A stretch of 64,000 bases of DNA from Rossellomorea aquimaris (GTDB lineage Bacteria > Bacillota > Bacilli > Bacillales > Bacillaceae_B), in contig NZ_JAIVAR010000001.1 of the NCBI RefSeq assembly GCF_020171925.1, positions 1,302,001 to 1,366,000 of the forward strand. Reading direction: 5' to 3'. The position numbers and the translations under genes are program-made. Of this stretch, positions 18,304 through 26,575 are shown piece by piece (within the stretch, counting starts at the first letter, position 1; each line of letters begins with the position of its first letter). The notes beneath the pieces are model-generated. The model saw nothing but the letters and a program-made list of their open reading frames with translations, made no database searches and was not told the DNA's origin.

Positions 18304-19227
18304 ATGGAAAAAAGGCAAATCGGAAACTCAGACCTTTATGTTTCAAAAATGGGCCTTGGCTGCATGTCACTTGGCACCGATGAAAAGAAAGCGAAAGAAA
18401 TCGTTCATACAGCCCTTGAGAACGGGATCAACTATTTTGACACAGCCGATTTATATGATTTTGGCAGGAACGAAGAAATCGTCGGCAAAGCACTGAAGGG
18501 TGTAAGGGATGACGTGATCATCGCGACAAAAGTAGGGAACCGGTGGAATGATGTGAAGGAAGGTTGGCGCTGGGACCCTTCAAAGGAGTATATCAAAACT
18601 GCCGTGAAGGACAGTTTATCAAGATTACAGCTTGATTATATCGACTTATATCAGCTGCACGGCGGGACAATCGAAGACCATTTTGAAGAAAGCATAGAAG
18701 CATTTGAGGAACTGAAGGAAGAAGGATATATCCGTCAATACGGTATTTCATCCATCCGCCCCAACGTGATCAAAAGATTCCTGACACACTCTTCCCTTCA
18801 AAGCGTCATGATGCAGTACAGCCTGCTCGACCGGCGTCCAGAGGAATGGATGGACCTCCTCGACCAACATGAAGTAAGCATCATTGCCCGGGGACCGCTG
18901 GCAAAAGGACTTCTGTCTGACAAAATGCTATTGAAGGCATCTGATAAAATGAAGGAAAACGGTTATCTTGATTATTCTTATCCTGAACTTGAGGAAGTCA
19001 TCAAGAGCATCCGTGAAAAATCAACGGATGAGAGAAGCATGAATGAACTGGCCCTTCAATACATCCTTGCTCACCAGGCGGTGGCCTCTGTCATTCCTGG
19101 CGCAAGCTCGACACGCCAGCTTCTTGAAAACATCAAAGCCGTCAACCACTCCCCTCTTTCTGCAGAAGAGCTGGAAGTGTTGTCTGAGTTGACGAAGCTT
19201 TCGCGATATGAACAGCATCGGGATTAA
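18304..19227 (+). CDS. yqkF: aldo/keto reductase (YqkF-like)
   Basis: A 307-residue NADPH-dependent aldo/keto reductase. Catalytic tetrad is visible: Asp in FDTADLYDFG with Tyr, Lys in IIATKVGNRW, His in IDLYQLHGG. C-terminal cofactor segment VIPGASSTRQLLENI. The ATG at 18304 follows AAGGA at 8 nt; the ATG at 18286 lacks a good site. Physiological substrate unknown. Followed by a short GAGCATA repeat cluster and a terminator. Confidence 0.93.
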   Translation: MEKRQIGNSDLYVSKMGLGCMSLGTDEKKAKEIVHTALENGINYFDTADLYDFGRNEEIVGKALKGVRDDVIIATKVGNRWNDVKEGWRWDPSKEYIKTAVKDSLSRLQLDYIDLYQLHGGTIEDHFEESIEAFEELKEEGYIRQYGISSIRPNVIKRFLTHSSLQSVMMQYSLLDRRPEEWMDLLDQHEVSIIARGPLAKGLLSDKMLLKASDKMKENGYLDYSYPELEEVIKSIREKSTDERSMNELALQYILAHQAVASVIPGASSTRQLLENIKAVNHSPLSAEELEVLSELTKLSRYEQHRD

Positions 19228-19302
19228 AGTTTCAGCAAGAGCAATACGTGCAGCCATGGTAGCGGCCAAAACAAGAAAATTTCGTTGGCTATTCGACAAT
19301 TC

Positions 19303-19370
19303 GAGCACAATAATTGAGTTTTCGTGCATATCTCGGAGTTTTCGAGCATATCTCGAAAATATAGAGCATA
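19303..19370. repeat. GAGCATA-type periodic repeat, four units
   Basis: Heptamers GAGCACA (19303), GTGCATA (19324), GAGCATA (19344) and GAGCATA (19364) start 21, 20 and 20 bp apart. The spacers (TCTCGGAGTTTTC and relatives) are themselves related. It lies between yqkF and its terminator. A longer version with the same heptamer and period is at 36694-36820. Confidence 0.65.
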
Positions 19371-19415
19371 AACGTTCTTCTAAAACTCCACTTTCAGATT
19401 TGTTATGTGATCTGT

Positions 19416-19452
19416 AAAAAGAGGGCAGGGTGCACACCCTGCCCTCTTTCTT
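19416..19452. terminator. bidirectional terminator between yqkF and yqkE
   Basis: Perfect 15-bp stem AAAGAGGGCAGGGTG / CACCCTGCCCTCTTT with a 2-nt centre, A-run on the left and T-rich tail on the right. Confidence 0.85.
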
Positions 19453-19466
19453 TATAGTTGAATTCA

Positions 19467-19697
19467 TTATTCCTTATAGTTCTTCCAATTCATATCACTC
19501 TCATTCAATAATTCTTCAAAGGACTTATTCTTCTCCCTTTGTTTTCGTTCCTCTGCCTTTCGCTTCCGCTCCTCTTCTTGCTTCACTTCTTCCACTTTTT
19601 CGAGCTCTTTCTTCTTGTTCTTGAGCTGTTCGAACAAGTCTGCATTGATCGAGTTCTTTAACGTCAACTCTGCTTCTTGTTTCTTTTTCTTTGACAT
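19467..19697 (-). CDS. yqkE: YqkE family protein (DUF3886)
   Basis: 76 residues, strongly charged, with a probable coiled-coil helix (LFEQLKNKKKELEKVEEVKQ and following, about residues 21-58) and the conserved NKSFEELLNESDMNWKNYK tail that defines the family. B. subtilis yqkE lies next to yqkF. Function unknown. Convergent with yqkF. Confidence 0.85.
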   Translation of the reverse strand: MSKKKKQEAELTLKNSINADLFEQLKNKKKELEKVEEVKQEEERKRKAEERKQREKNKSFEELLNESDMNWKNYKE

Positions 19698-19783
19698 TTC
19701 GAAGTCCCCCTGTCTTTTTTTATAGTTATAAAACTTTTTTCAGGATTCGTCAAAGAGCGAGCTCTTGTTTTTTTGAAAGAAAA

Positions 19784-19820
19784 CAAAAAAACATGCGGGA
19801 AAGTTACTCTTCCCCGCATG
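19784..19820 (-). terminator. scoB terminator
   Basis: On the minus strand CATGCGGGGAA pairs with TTTCCCGCATG across a 7-nt loop, followed by seven T. About 150 bp beyond the scoB stop. Confidence 0.8.
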
Positions 19821-19879
19821 ACGATATTTCAGGCTACTCATTTTGTGTTTGCATTTATCATATGGCTCTGTTAAGCACC

Positions 19880-19930
19880 GCTGATTGATTCCGTGATAGA
19901 CTTCACTTTCCGCAAGTAGACTATCAACAG
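19880..19930. repeat. deletion derivative of the 132-bp inverted-terminus element
   Basis: The 51 bp begin GCTGATTGATTCCGTGATAG and end ATCAACAG. They match the first 36 and last 8 bp of the element at 51736-51867 with a few mismatches; the middle is missing. It lies between scoB and its terminator. Confidence 0.6.
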
Positions 19931-19967
19931 ACCTCTCAATGAGCCTATCTTTCAAGAACAGCCTCTA

Positions 19968-20630
19968 TTAATAAGCTTCCAATTTCACGTCTTCTGCCAC
20001 TTCCAGCTCGGCGGCTGTGGAAGAGAGAATATCTTCGACTGTGAATCCATTTGCGACTTCGCGCAGAAGCAGACCGTTTTCTGTTACGTCCATGACGGCA
20101 CGGTCGGTGATGATCCTGTCGACTACTCCTTTGCCTGTAAGAGGAAGTGTGCACTCTTTAAGGATTTTGCTTTCACCCGCTTTGTTGACATGCTCCATGA
20201 TGACGATGATCCGCCTTGCACCATGGACCAGATCCATCGCTCCACCCATCCCTTTGATCATTTTTCCTGGGATCATCCAGTTGGCGAGGTCTCCATTTTC
20301 AGCGACTTCCATTCCGCCCAAGATGGCGATGTTGATATGTCCGCCCCTGATCATGGCAAATGATTCAGCACTGTTAAAGTAAGATGAACCTGGGATCGCA
20401 GTGACCGTTTCTTTACCTGCATTGATCAAATCTGCATCCAGTTCTTCTTCTTTCGGATAAGGTCCGATCCCAAGAAGGCCATTCTCTGACTGAAGCACAA
20501 CCTGTTTATTCTCAGTGATATAGTTGGCGACGAGTGTCGGCATTCCGATCCCTAAGTTTACATAAAAACCATCTTGAATTTCCTTTTCCGCTCTTCTTGC
20601 AATCTTTTCACGTAATTTTGCACGATCCAT
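19968..20630 (-). CDS. scoB: 3-oxoacid CoA-transferase subunit B
   Basis: With ScoA it transfers CoA from succinyl-CoA (or a related donor) to acetoacetate. The 220-residue beta subunit has the active-site glutamate in [13 protein letters not shown] (about residue 50) and the [14 protein letters not shown] and [11 protein letters not shown] segments of the family. ATG at 20630; 18 bp separate it from scoA. Operon order on the minus strand is thiolase, scoA, scoB, so acetoacetyl-CoA formed here can be split by the thiolase. Confidence 0.94.
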   Translation of the reverse strand: MDRAKLREKIARRAEKEIQDGFYVNLGIGMPTLVANYITENKQVVLQSENGLLGIGPYPKEEELDADLINAGKETVTAIPGSSYFNSAESFAMIRGGHINIAILGGMEVAENGDLANWMIPGKMIKGMGGAMDLVHGARRIIVIMEHVNKAGESKILKECTLPLTGKGVVDRIITDRAVMDVTENGLLLREVANGFTVEDILSSTAAELEVAEDVKLEAY

Positions 20631-20648
20631 CCTTTTACACTCCCCCTT

Positions 20649-21338
20649 CTAGGCTTTGACTGTTCTTCTTTCAATACGTTTCTCCTGCTCTGCCTGAACC
20701 AATCGTTGAACATAGATGCTTGGAGTGTGTACTTCATTCGGATTGATGTCTCCAATTTCTACGATTTCTTCCGCTTCAGCAATGGTTACTTTCCCTGCAG
20801 CGGCAATCATCGGATTGAAGTTCTGCGCCGTTTTGTTGTATACCAAGTTACCCATTTTATCTGCTTTCCAGGCTCTGACAAGCGAGAAATCAGCCGTATA
20901 TGCTTCTTCCAGGAGATATTCTTTACCGTTAAAGGTACGCGTTTCTTTTCCTTCCGCAACCGGAGTCCCCACTCCTGCCGGTGTATAGAATGCCGGGATT
21001 CCTGCTCCTCCTGCACGGATCTTTTCCGCCAAAGTTCCTTGAGGAACCAATTCCACTTGGAGTTCTCCTGATAGCACTTGTCTCTCAAACTCTTTATTTT
21101 CTCCCACATAAGAGCCGATCATTTTATCGATTTGCTTATTTTTAAGCAATAATCCGAGCCCCCAGTCATCCACTCCGCAGTTGTTAGAAATGACTGTCAG
21201 GTTTTTGACGCCTTTTTCCACCAGGGCAAGAATCAATTTCTCGGGAATCCCGCAAAGGCCGAATCCGCCTACCATAAGCGTGGCTCCGTCCTGTATATCC
21301 GCCACCGCTTCACTGTATGAAGTATAAACTTGTTTCAT
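20649..21338 (-). CDS. scoA: 3-oxoacid CoA-transferase subunit A
   Basis: The 229-residue alpha subunit carries the glycine-rich [14 protein letters not shown] motif (about residues 22-36), the [16 protein letters not shown] segment and the conserved [15 protein letters not shown]. It pairs with ScoB in ketone-body activation. Located 34 bp downstream of the thiolase. Whether the preferred acid is acetoacetate cannot be read from sequence, but the thiolase and HMG-CoA lyase neighbours support it. Confidence 0.94.
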   Translation of the reverse strand: MKQVYTSYSEAVADIQDGATLMVGGFGLCGIPEKLILALVEKGVKNLTVISNNCGVDDWGLGLLLKNKQIDKMIGSYVGENKEFERQVLSGELQVELVPQGTLAEKIRAGGAGIPAFYTPAGVGTPVAEGKETRTFNGKEYLLEEAYTADFSLVRAWKADKMGNLVYNKTAQNFNPMIAAAGKVTIAEAEEIVEIGDINPNEVHTPSIYVQRLVQAEQEKRIERRTVKA

Positions 21339-21372
21339 TGCATTCCCTCCTCATTTTTCATTCTGACATTTT

Positions 21373-22560
21373 TTATTGATGCAGCTCTACGATTGTCGCT
21401 ACACCTTGGCCGCCGCCGATGCATAAAGTAGCCAATCCATGCTGTACCTGTCTTTTCTTCATTTCGTGGATCAGCGTCACCAGGATCCTTGTTCCACTTG
21501 CCCCAATCGGATGCCCGAGTGCGATGGCTCCCCCATTTACATTAAGGGCATCACGTTTGAACCCGAGCTCCTTATCGACAGCCAGTGACTGTGCGGCAAA
21601 TGCTTCATTGGCTTCGATCAGCTGCATGTCCTCGATCGAAAGCTTTGTCTTCTCCAGCACCTTCTTTACGGCCGCTACCGGACCGATCCCCATTACACTA
21701 GGGTCGACACCAGCATTTGCATTTCCTTTAATCGTTACGAGAGGAGTGATGCCCAGCTCTTCTGCTTTTTTCCTCGACATGACCACAACAGCTGCTGCAC
21801 CATCGTTGATTCCGGATGCATTTCCGGCCGTCACACTGCCATCCTTCTTGAATGCGGCACGGAGCCCGGATAATTTCTCTGCAGTTGAGCCCTTGCGCGG
21901 GAATTCATCCTGACTGAACTCAACCGGATCACCTTTACGCTTTGGAATATGTACAGGTACGATTTCATCGTTGAACCTGCCTGATTCGATGGCAGCATTC
22001 GCTTTCTCCTGGCTCCACGCTGCAAACTCGTCCTGCTCTTCACGGGATAAGGAATAGCGGTCACACAGGTTTTCAGCCGTCACGCCCATATGATAATCAT
22101 TGAACGCACACCATAAGCCATCGGAAATCATACTGTCCACTACTTTCTGATCTCCCATTTTGAATCCATCCCTTGCACCCTTTAAGAGGTATGGAGCCTG
22201 ACTCATGTTTTCCATTCCGCCGGCAACGATGATATCCGCATCACCCGCAAGGATCGCCTGAGTGGCCAAGTGTACGGTTTTCAACCCTGAACCACATACT
22301 TTATTAATGGTCATCGCAGGTACACTTTCTGGTAACCCTGCCTTTATGGATGCCTGCCTTGCAGGGTTTTGGCCCAGTCCTGCCTGCAGGACGTTCCCCA
22401 TGATGACTTCATCTACATCTTCTTTTTTCACCCCGGCCTTTTCCAGGGCATCTTTGATTACGATCGCGCCCAGCTCTGGTGCTGAAATATCCTTCAATGA
22501 GCCATTAAAGCTCCCAATCGCTGTACGTACAGCGCTTACGATTACAACTTCATTCGACAT
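21373..22560 (-). CDS. acetyl-CoA C-acetyltransferase (thiolase)
   Basis: A 395-residue degradative/biosynthetic thiolase. Nucleophile Cys89 lies in [11 protein letters not shown]; the catalytic His is in [10 protein letters not shown] and the second Cys in LCIGGGQG. It condenses or cleaves acetoacetyl-CoA. ATG at 22560 follows GGAGG at 6 nt; the ORF can be extended upstream to 22596 but that includes the ribosome-binding site. First gene of a thiolase-scoA-scoB operon, divergent from HMG-CoA lyase, with a cre-like site between them. Confidence 0.94.
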   Translation of the reverse strand: MSNEVVIVSAVRTAIGSFNGSLKDISAPELGAIVIKDALEKAGVKKEDVDEVIMGNVLQAGLGQNPARQASIKAGLPESVPAMTINKVCGSGLKTVHLATQAILAGDADIIVAGGMENMSQAPYLLKGARDGFKMGDQKVVDSMISDGLWCAFNDYHMGVTAENLCDRYSLSREEQDEFAAWSQEKANAAIESGRFNDEIVPVHIPKRKGDPVEFSQDEFPRKGSTAEKLSGLRAAFKKDGSVTAGNASGINDGAAAVVVMSRKKAEELGITPLVTIKGNANAGVDPSVMGIGPVAAVKKVLEKTKLSIEDMQLIEANEAFAAQSLAVDKELGFKRDALNVNGGAIALGHPIGASGTRILVTLIHEMKKRQVQHGLATLCIGGGQGVATIVELHQ

Positions 22561-22649
22561 TTCTCTTCCTCCCATTCCATTCTGACTGATTCTCATGAGT
22601 TTCCACCCTTAAGAGAATAGGCGAAAATATCTCCACTTTAACATTTTCT

Positions 22650-22664
22650 ATGTAAACGCTTTAT
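22650..22664. promoter_or_regulatory. cre-like CcpA site between thiolase and HMG-CoA lyase
   Basis: ATGTAAACGCTTTAT matches WTGNAARCGNWWWCA at 13 of 15 positions. It lies 86 bp upstream of the thiolase start and about 30 bp upstream of the HMG-CoA lyase -35. Confidence 0.5.
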
Positions 22665-22692
22665 TTTCCTTTCTCTTTCTTAAAAAATTTAG

Positions 22693-22722
22693 TTGATTTT
22701 GTTGTCGAAATTTTCCTACAAT
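22693..22722 (+). promoter_or_regulatory. sigma-A promoter of HMG-CoA lyase
   Basis: TTGATT, 18 nt, TACAAT, with the start codon 22 nt beyond the -10. Confidence 0.6.
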
Positions 22723-22743
22723 AAAACAAAGGGGAGGGAAATC

Positions 22744-23643
22744 ATGAAATTACCTGAACAGATCACCATTATTGAAGTGGGGCCTCGCGATGGCCTTCAG
22801 AATGAAAAGAATTTTGTACCGACCGATACGAAGAAAGAATTCATACTACGCTTGAAGGAATCCGGCATCAAGGAAATGGAGCTGACTTCCTTTGTGTCAC
22901 CTAAATGGGTTCCTCAGATGCAGGATGCCGCGGATATCGTTGAATCCTGCATGACGATCGACTCGCGCGACTTTGTTCTTGCACCGAACAAAAAGGGACT
23001 GGAGCGCGTCTACGAAACAGGGTGCAGGGCCGTAGCCGTATTTGTCGGGGTCAGCAGCACGTTCAACCAAAAGAACATTAATAAAACGACGGAAGAGGCG
23101 CTATCAGACCTTGAGCCGCTCATTTCTCAGTTGAAAGAACGGGGATATTTTGTGAGGGCGTGTATCTCTACTGCTTTTTATTGTCCCTATGAAGGAAAAA
23201 TAGAGCCTGAAGATACCCTTGCCCTTTGCAAAGAGTTTGTGGGAATGGGCGTGGATGAATTGAGCGTTGCCGATACCGTGGGCCGTGCCAACCCCCTTGA
23301 AGCTTATACACTCTTTACTTTATTAAAAAGTGAGCTGCCGGATACACTCCTGACTGCCCATTTCCATGACACGAGGAAACTTGCACTGGCTAATATCCTC
23401 TCTTCCATGCAGGCTGGAGTGGACCGGTTCGATACTTCCGCCGGAGGGCTCGGAGGATGTCCTTTCGCACCTGGAGCGACAGGAAATGTCGCGACGGAAG
23501 ACGTTGTCTATATGGTTGAACAAATGGGAGTGAGGACGGGAATCGATTTAGAAAAGCTTGCCCAAGCGATCGATGTCGTGAAACCACACATCAGCAGGCA
23601 GATCGACAGCGGCTATTACAGGCTTTATGAATTGAATCAATAA
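22744..23643 (+). CDS. hydroxymethylglutaryl-CoA lyase
   Basis: Splits HMG-CoA to acetyl-CoA and acetoacetate, the last step of leucine degradation. The 299-residue TIM-barrel protein has EVGPRDGLQNEK near the N-terminus (metal and substrate residues), the HFHDTR metal ligands, and the signature GGLGGCPFAPGATGN with the catalytic Cys. ATG at 22744 follows GGGGAGGG. The acetoacetate formed can be taken up by the divergent CoA-transferase and thiolase. Equivalent to B. subtilis yngG, which lies in a different operon. Confidence 0.95.
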   Translation: MKLPEQITIIEVGPRDGLQNEKNFVPTDTKKEFILRLKESGIKEMELTSFVSPKWVPQMQDAADIVESCMTIDSRDFVLAPNKKGLERVYETGCRAVAVFVGVSSTFNQKNINKTTEEALSDLEPLISQLKERGYFVRACISTAFYCPYEGKIEPEDTLALCKEFVGMGVDELSVADTVGRANPLEAYTLFTLLKSELPDTLLTAHFHDTRKLALANILSSMQAGVDRFDTSAGGLGGCPFAPGATGNVATEDVVYMVEQMGVRTGIDLEKLAQAIDVVKPHISRQIDSGYYRLYELNQ

Positions 23644-23647
23644 TGAC

Positions 23648-23678
23648 TGAATATCCCCCCATCCCCTCGAGCATTCTA
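23648..23678 (+). promoter_or_regulatory. consensus sigma-G promoter
   Basis: TGAATA, 18 nt, CATTCTA. Both boxes match the sigma-G consensus (TGMATR and CATNNTA) without mismatch and the spacing is standard. It begins 5 bp after the HMG-CoA lyase stop and ends 33 nt before the start of a 43-codon gene. Confidence 0.75.
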
Positions 23679-23710
23679 ATACTATCCGAGTGCTAAGAGG
23701 AGATGAAAAT

Positions 23711-23842
23711 ATGAGTCAAAAACGCGAAAAAGGATCTAGCCAAAAAGGGAAGCCAAACAGCGATTCAGTATCGAATGCCATATCTGCTGAAGAGCTTGAT
23801 AAAGCGATCCACCCTACTAAACGTCAAAATAGCAAATCGTGA
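23711..23842 (+). CDS. 43-residue putative forespore small protein, unrecognised family
   Basis: ATG at 23711 with AGAGGAGATG upstream; product begins MSQKREKGSSQKGKPNSDSV and ends HPTKRQNSKS. It is very hydrophilic, rich in Lys, Ser, Asn and Gln, without Cys, Trp or membrane segment, and resembles minor small acid-soluble spore proteins in composition only. It has its own consensus sigma-G promoter and its own terminator, so it is probably made in the forespore and packed in the spore core. I could not assign it to a named Ssp family. Confidence 0.7.
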   Translation: MSQKREKGSSQKGKPNSDSVSNAISAEELDKAIHPTKRQNSKS

Positions 23843-23852
23843 TCCACCCATG

Positions 23853-23892
23853 GAAGCACCCGCATGTTTGTTTTTGCGGGTGCTTCTTTTTT
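23853..23892 (+). terminator. terminator of the 43-residue gene
   Basis: Perfect 12-bp stem GAAGCACCCGCA / TGCGGGTGCTTC, 10-nt loop, then seven T. Starts 10 bp after the stop codon. Confidence 0.9.
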
Positions 23893-23981
23893 TCTCCTAC
23901 ACTTCTCCAGCTTTTAAATTCCACTTCTTTCCTCATCATGATAAAATAAATGCACCACTTATTTACAATGAGGTGAAAGAT

Positions 23982-24914
23982 ATGAAGAAACGATCTCTCT
24001 TCTTAGGAGGAGCCCTTTCCGCTCTCGGAATCGGTGGATTAGGCTATTACATCACGAATGCTTTCCTATACCTTCCGAAGAAAGATGAGAAACTTGTCCG
24101 TGAGCGGGAAGTCAATGCACTCCGTCTCATCCAGGATGAATTTGATGCCCTCCCGAAAGAAGAGGTGTCCATTCCTTCTCCGTACGGATACGATCTCAAT
24201 GCCATTTTCGTGACACCCCACCCTCATAAGAAATACATGATTTTCGCGCACGGCGTCACTGAAAACAAGCTTAACTCCATCAAATACATGAACCTATTCA
24301 TCAAGAAGGGATTCAACGCCGTCATTTACGATCACCGACGCCACGGTGATTCTGGAGGGGAAACGACCAGCTACGGATACTATGAAAAGTTTGATTTAAA
24401 AGCTGTCGTCGATGAGTTGATCCGGCGCGTCGGCGATGATGTCTTCCTTGGCATACACGGGGAGTCGATGGGGGCAGCCACGACCCTTCTTTACGGAGGT
24501 GGTGTCGAGGACCGCGCAGACTTCTACATTGCGGATTGTCCATATTCCGATTTCGGTGAACAGCTTGCCTATCGGATGAGTGTCGAACTAAACTTGCCTG
24601 CAAAGCTTCTGCTGCCGCTCGTAAATCGCACGTTAAAATGGCGCGAGGGCTATTCATTAAAGGAGCTGTCGCCCATTTCGGTCATCCAAAACATTCAAAA
24701 GCCTGTCTTGTTCATCCACAGCATGGAGGATGATTACATCCTGCCGAAAATGACCGAAGAATTATTCCATAAGAAGCAAGGTGCGAAAATGCTTCACCTG
24801 GATTTCCGTGGAACTCATGCACAATCCTATAATGAAGACCCCGAGAAGTATGACCGTGTCATCCAACAGTTCCTGGATGAAGTCGTCACCCCCGAAAAGG
24901 AGGATGCCCGGTGA
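23982..24914 (+). CDS. yqkD: alpha/beta hydrolase (YqkD-like)
   Basis: A 310-residue serine hydrolase. N-terminal hydrophobic anchor (SLFLGGALSALGIGGLGYYI, residues 4-23), oxyanion region IFAHGVTENK, nucleophile Ser in GIHGESMGAATT, catalytic Asp probably in HSMEDDYI and His in RGTHAQSY. The ATG at 23982 follows AGGTGA; a longer ORF from 23775 runs through a terminator and is not real. The last base pairs overlap the next gene as GTGA, so the two are co-translated. Substrate unknown. Confidence 0.92.
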   Translation: MKKRSLFLGGALSALGIGGLGYYITNAFLYLPKKDEKLVREREVNALRLIQDEFDALPKEEVSIPSPYGYDLNAIFVTPHPHKKYMIFAHGVTENKLNSIKYMNLFIKKGFNAVIYDHRRHGDSGGETTSYGYYEKFDLKAVVDELIRRVGDDVFLGIHGESMGAATTLLYGGGVEDRADFYIADCPYSDFGEQLAYRMSVELNLPAKLLLPLVNRTLKWREGYSLKELSPISVIQNIQKPVLFIHSMEDDYILPKMTEELFHKKQGAKMLHLDFRGTHAQSYNEDPEKYDRVIQQFLDEVVTPEKEDAR

Positions 24915-25828
24915 TTCCGGATTATTTTCAAGATAAGATGAAAGCAATGCATGGGGAGGCGGGCTCGACCTGGATCGAACAGGCTGAACGAACCATCCGG
25001 TCCCTTCAGGAAAAGCGCAACCTGACTCTCGGCTCGCCTTTTTCCTTAAGCTATAATTTCGTTATCCCATTGGTCCTAGCAGACGGGACTGCCGCCGTTT
25101 TAAAAATGGGATACCCAAATAAGGAGTTTTCGAATGAGTTCCATGCACTCCGGGAGTTCACCGGTGATGCCATGGTGGAATTAATCGATTTCGATCAGGA
25201 AGCAGGCTGGATGCTCCTGTCGCATGTACAGCCCGGCAATGCTTTACATACCCTACATGATGAAATGGCACAGCTAAAGGTCTTCGCCTCCGTGGCCGCT
25301 CAGTTATGGCGAAAGCCTCCGCCCTCCCACTCATTTCCTGATGTTGAGGGCTGGTCACAAGGAATAAGTCGATATAGGGCTCGTTTTCACGACGGGACCG
25401 GTCCCTTACCTGAAAGAATGATTTCAAAAGCAGAATCACTGTTCCATAAACTTCTAAGCTCTTCAAAGGAATGTTACTTGCTTCACGGTGATCTGCATCA
25501 CGAAAACATCCTGTATTCCGGCTCTTCGGGCTGGACAGCCATCGATCCCAAGGGCTTGATCGGAGAACGGGAATATGACTGTATCCAGTACATGCTGAAT
25601 CACTGGAAGCATCACGAAGATCCGCTTGAACTTCTGCGATTCCGGACTACTACGTTATCTTCCCTGCTCACTCTTTCCTACGAAAGGCTCTTGGCATATG
25701 GGTTCTGTCATTCCGTCCTGTCTGCCTGTTGGTGTACCGAAGATGGCGGTGATTGCTGGGAAAACGGAATGGCCATTGCAGACATATTTGAAAAGCTCTT
25801 AGCGGAAAGAAAAGCTGGCTCCCTTTGA
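24911..25828 (+). CDS. aminoglycoside 6-phosphotransferase-like kinase (StrB/APH(6) family)
   Basis: A 305-residue small-molecule kinase of the aminoglycoside/hydroxyurea phosphotransferase family. The catalytic loop LLHGDLHHENILY (about residues 195-207) and metal-binding AIDPKGLIGEREYD (about 216-230) are clear. The start is GTG at 24911 inside the yqkD stop (GTGA overlap), so it is made with YqkD. Family members phosphorylate streptomycin-like compounds, but chromosomal Bacillus copies may have another substrate; no resistance is claimed. Confidence 0.85.
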   Translation: MIPDYFQDKMKAMHGEAGSTWIEQAERTIRSLQEKRNLTLGSPFSLSYNFVIPLVLADGTAAVLKMGYPNKEFSNEFHALREFTGDAMVELIDFDQEAGWMLLSHVQPGNALHTLHDEMAQLKVFASVAAQLWRKPPPSHSFPDVEGWSQGISRYRARFHDGTGPLPERMISKAESLFHKLLSSSKECYLLHGDLHHENILYSGSSGWTAIDPKGLIGEREYDCIQYMLNHWKHHEDPLELLRFRTTTLSSLLTLSYERLLAYGFCHSVLSACWCTEDGGDCWENGMAIADIFEKLLAERKAGSL

Positions 25829-25850
25829 TTAGGGAACCAGCTTTTCTTTT
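25809..25850. terminator. bidirectional terminator, kinase / yqkB
   Basis: AAAAGCTGG-CTCCCT pairs with AGGGA-ACCAGCTTTT. It contains the kinase stop codon and touches the stop of yqkB on the other strand. Confidence 0.8.
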
Positions 25851-26181
25851 ATCTTTCCGGATACAGAAGGAAATTCATACGTCCGTTGATGATCTGTCCC
25901 GGGCTTTTTAATTGAAATGTGTTACTGCTCGTCGAGAAATCAATCTTCAATTCCTCATCAAGAAACACCGTTTTTGACTTTTCCACTAAAATCGGGAAGC
26001 GATTGGTTTCCACCGTCACGTCGTCCGTTCCATCCGGTTCTGTCACATACCACAAGGTCGGAATGCCGCTTACTACACATCCGCATCCTTCTGTGTCATA
26101 TTTCAGCTTTAAGTAGCCTTCCTTCCCGGCTATTTTATCATTGATTTTTTGTGTTGCCGCATCTGTAAATTGAATCTTCAT
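25849..26181 (-). CDS. yqkB: YqkB, HesB/IscA-like Fe-S biogenesis family protein
   Basis: 110 residues with an A-type scaffold fold: KIQFTDAATQKINDKI start, LKLKYDTEGCGCVVSGIP with two close Cys (about residues 33-35), and a short C-terminal strand. Canonical IscA has a third C-terminal CGC Cys pair; here none is seen after residue 40, which is usual for the YqkB subgroup. Hence Fe-S handling is an inference from fold. RBS GGAGG precedes the ATG. Confidence 0.82.
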   Translation of the reverse strand: MKIQFTDAATQKINDKIAGKEGYLKLKYDTEGCGCVVSGIPTLWYVTEPDGTDDVTVETNRFPILVEKSKTVFLDEELKIDFSTSSNTFQLKSPGQIINGRMNFLLYPER

Positions 26182-26310
26182 GTGACTACCTCCTCACTTC
26201 CCATCCTATCACATTTCTTCTGATCTCTTTATTATATTGCATTTTTCCGTTTTTCATTTTACTATCATGATGGGGAAACTTTTGCATTTATATAGAAAGG
26301 GTGGTTTTTC

Positions 26311-26526
26311 ATGGCAAAAGCGCAAATCAAAGTCAATGATAATGGATCTTTCCGTGTCAGTGGTGATGTGGAACTGGTTGACGCGGACGGTAATGTATTT
26401 CCGACAAAGCAAGTCTTCTCACTCTGCCGCTGCGGTTTATCCACTAAAATGCCGTTCTGCGACGCTTCACACAAGGGAAAATTCGAGTCTTGTGTACGTG
26501 CGGAGAAAGTACTGGATGAAGAATAA
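26311..26526 (+). CDS. CDGSH iron-sulfur domain protein
   Basis: 71 residues with the CDGSH cluster-binding motif: C-R-C-G then PFCDASHKGKF (about residues 45-61), which binds a 2Fe-2S cluster through three Cys and one His. RBS AAAGGGTGG lies about 7 nt upstream. Electron-transfer or redox-sensing role is known for relatives; the partner here is unknown. A longer overlapping frame in this region is a shadow. Followed by its own terminator. Confidence 0.88.
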   Translation: MAKAQIKVNDNGSFRVSGDVELVDADGNVFPTKQVFSLCRCGLSTKMPFCDASHKGKFESCVRAEKVLDEE

Positions 26527-26537
26527 TCATGAAAACG

Positions 26538-26572
26538 GAGAGACTCAGACTTCTGAGTCTCTCTTTTTTTAC
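26538..26572 (+). terminator. terminator of the CDGSH gene
   Basis: Stem GAGAGACTCAG / CTGAGTCTCTC with a 4-nt loop followed by seven T; it also lies just beyond the yolD-like stop on the other strand. Confidence 0.85.
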
Positions 26573-26575
26573 GGC

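Noticed and set aside
23775-23981. N-terminal extension of the YqkD-like hydrolase
   Set aside because: The extended frame passes through the 43-codon gene's stop and a strong terminator and has no ribosome-binding site; the ATG at 23982 fits homologues.
24911-25828. Acquired aminoglycoside-resistance gene
   Set aside because: It is translationally coupled to a chromosomal hydrolase and shows no mobile-element context; family membership alone does not show resistance.
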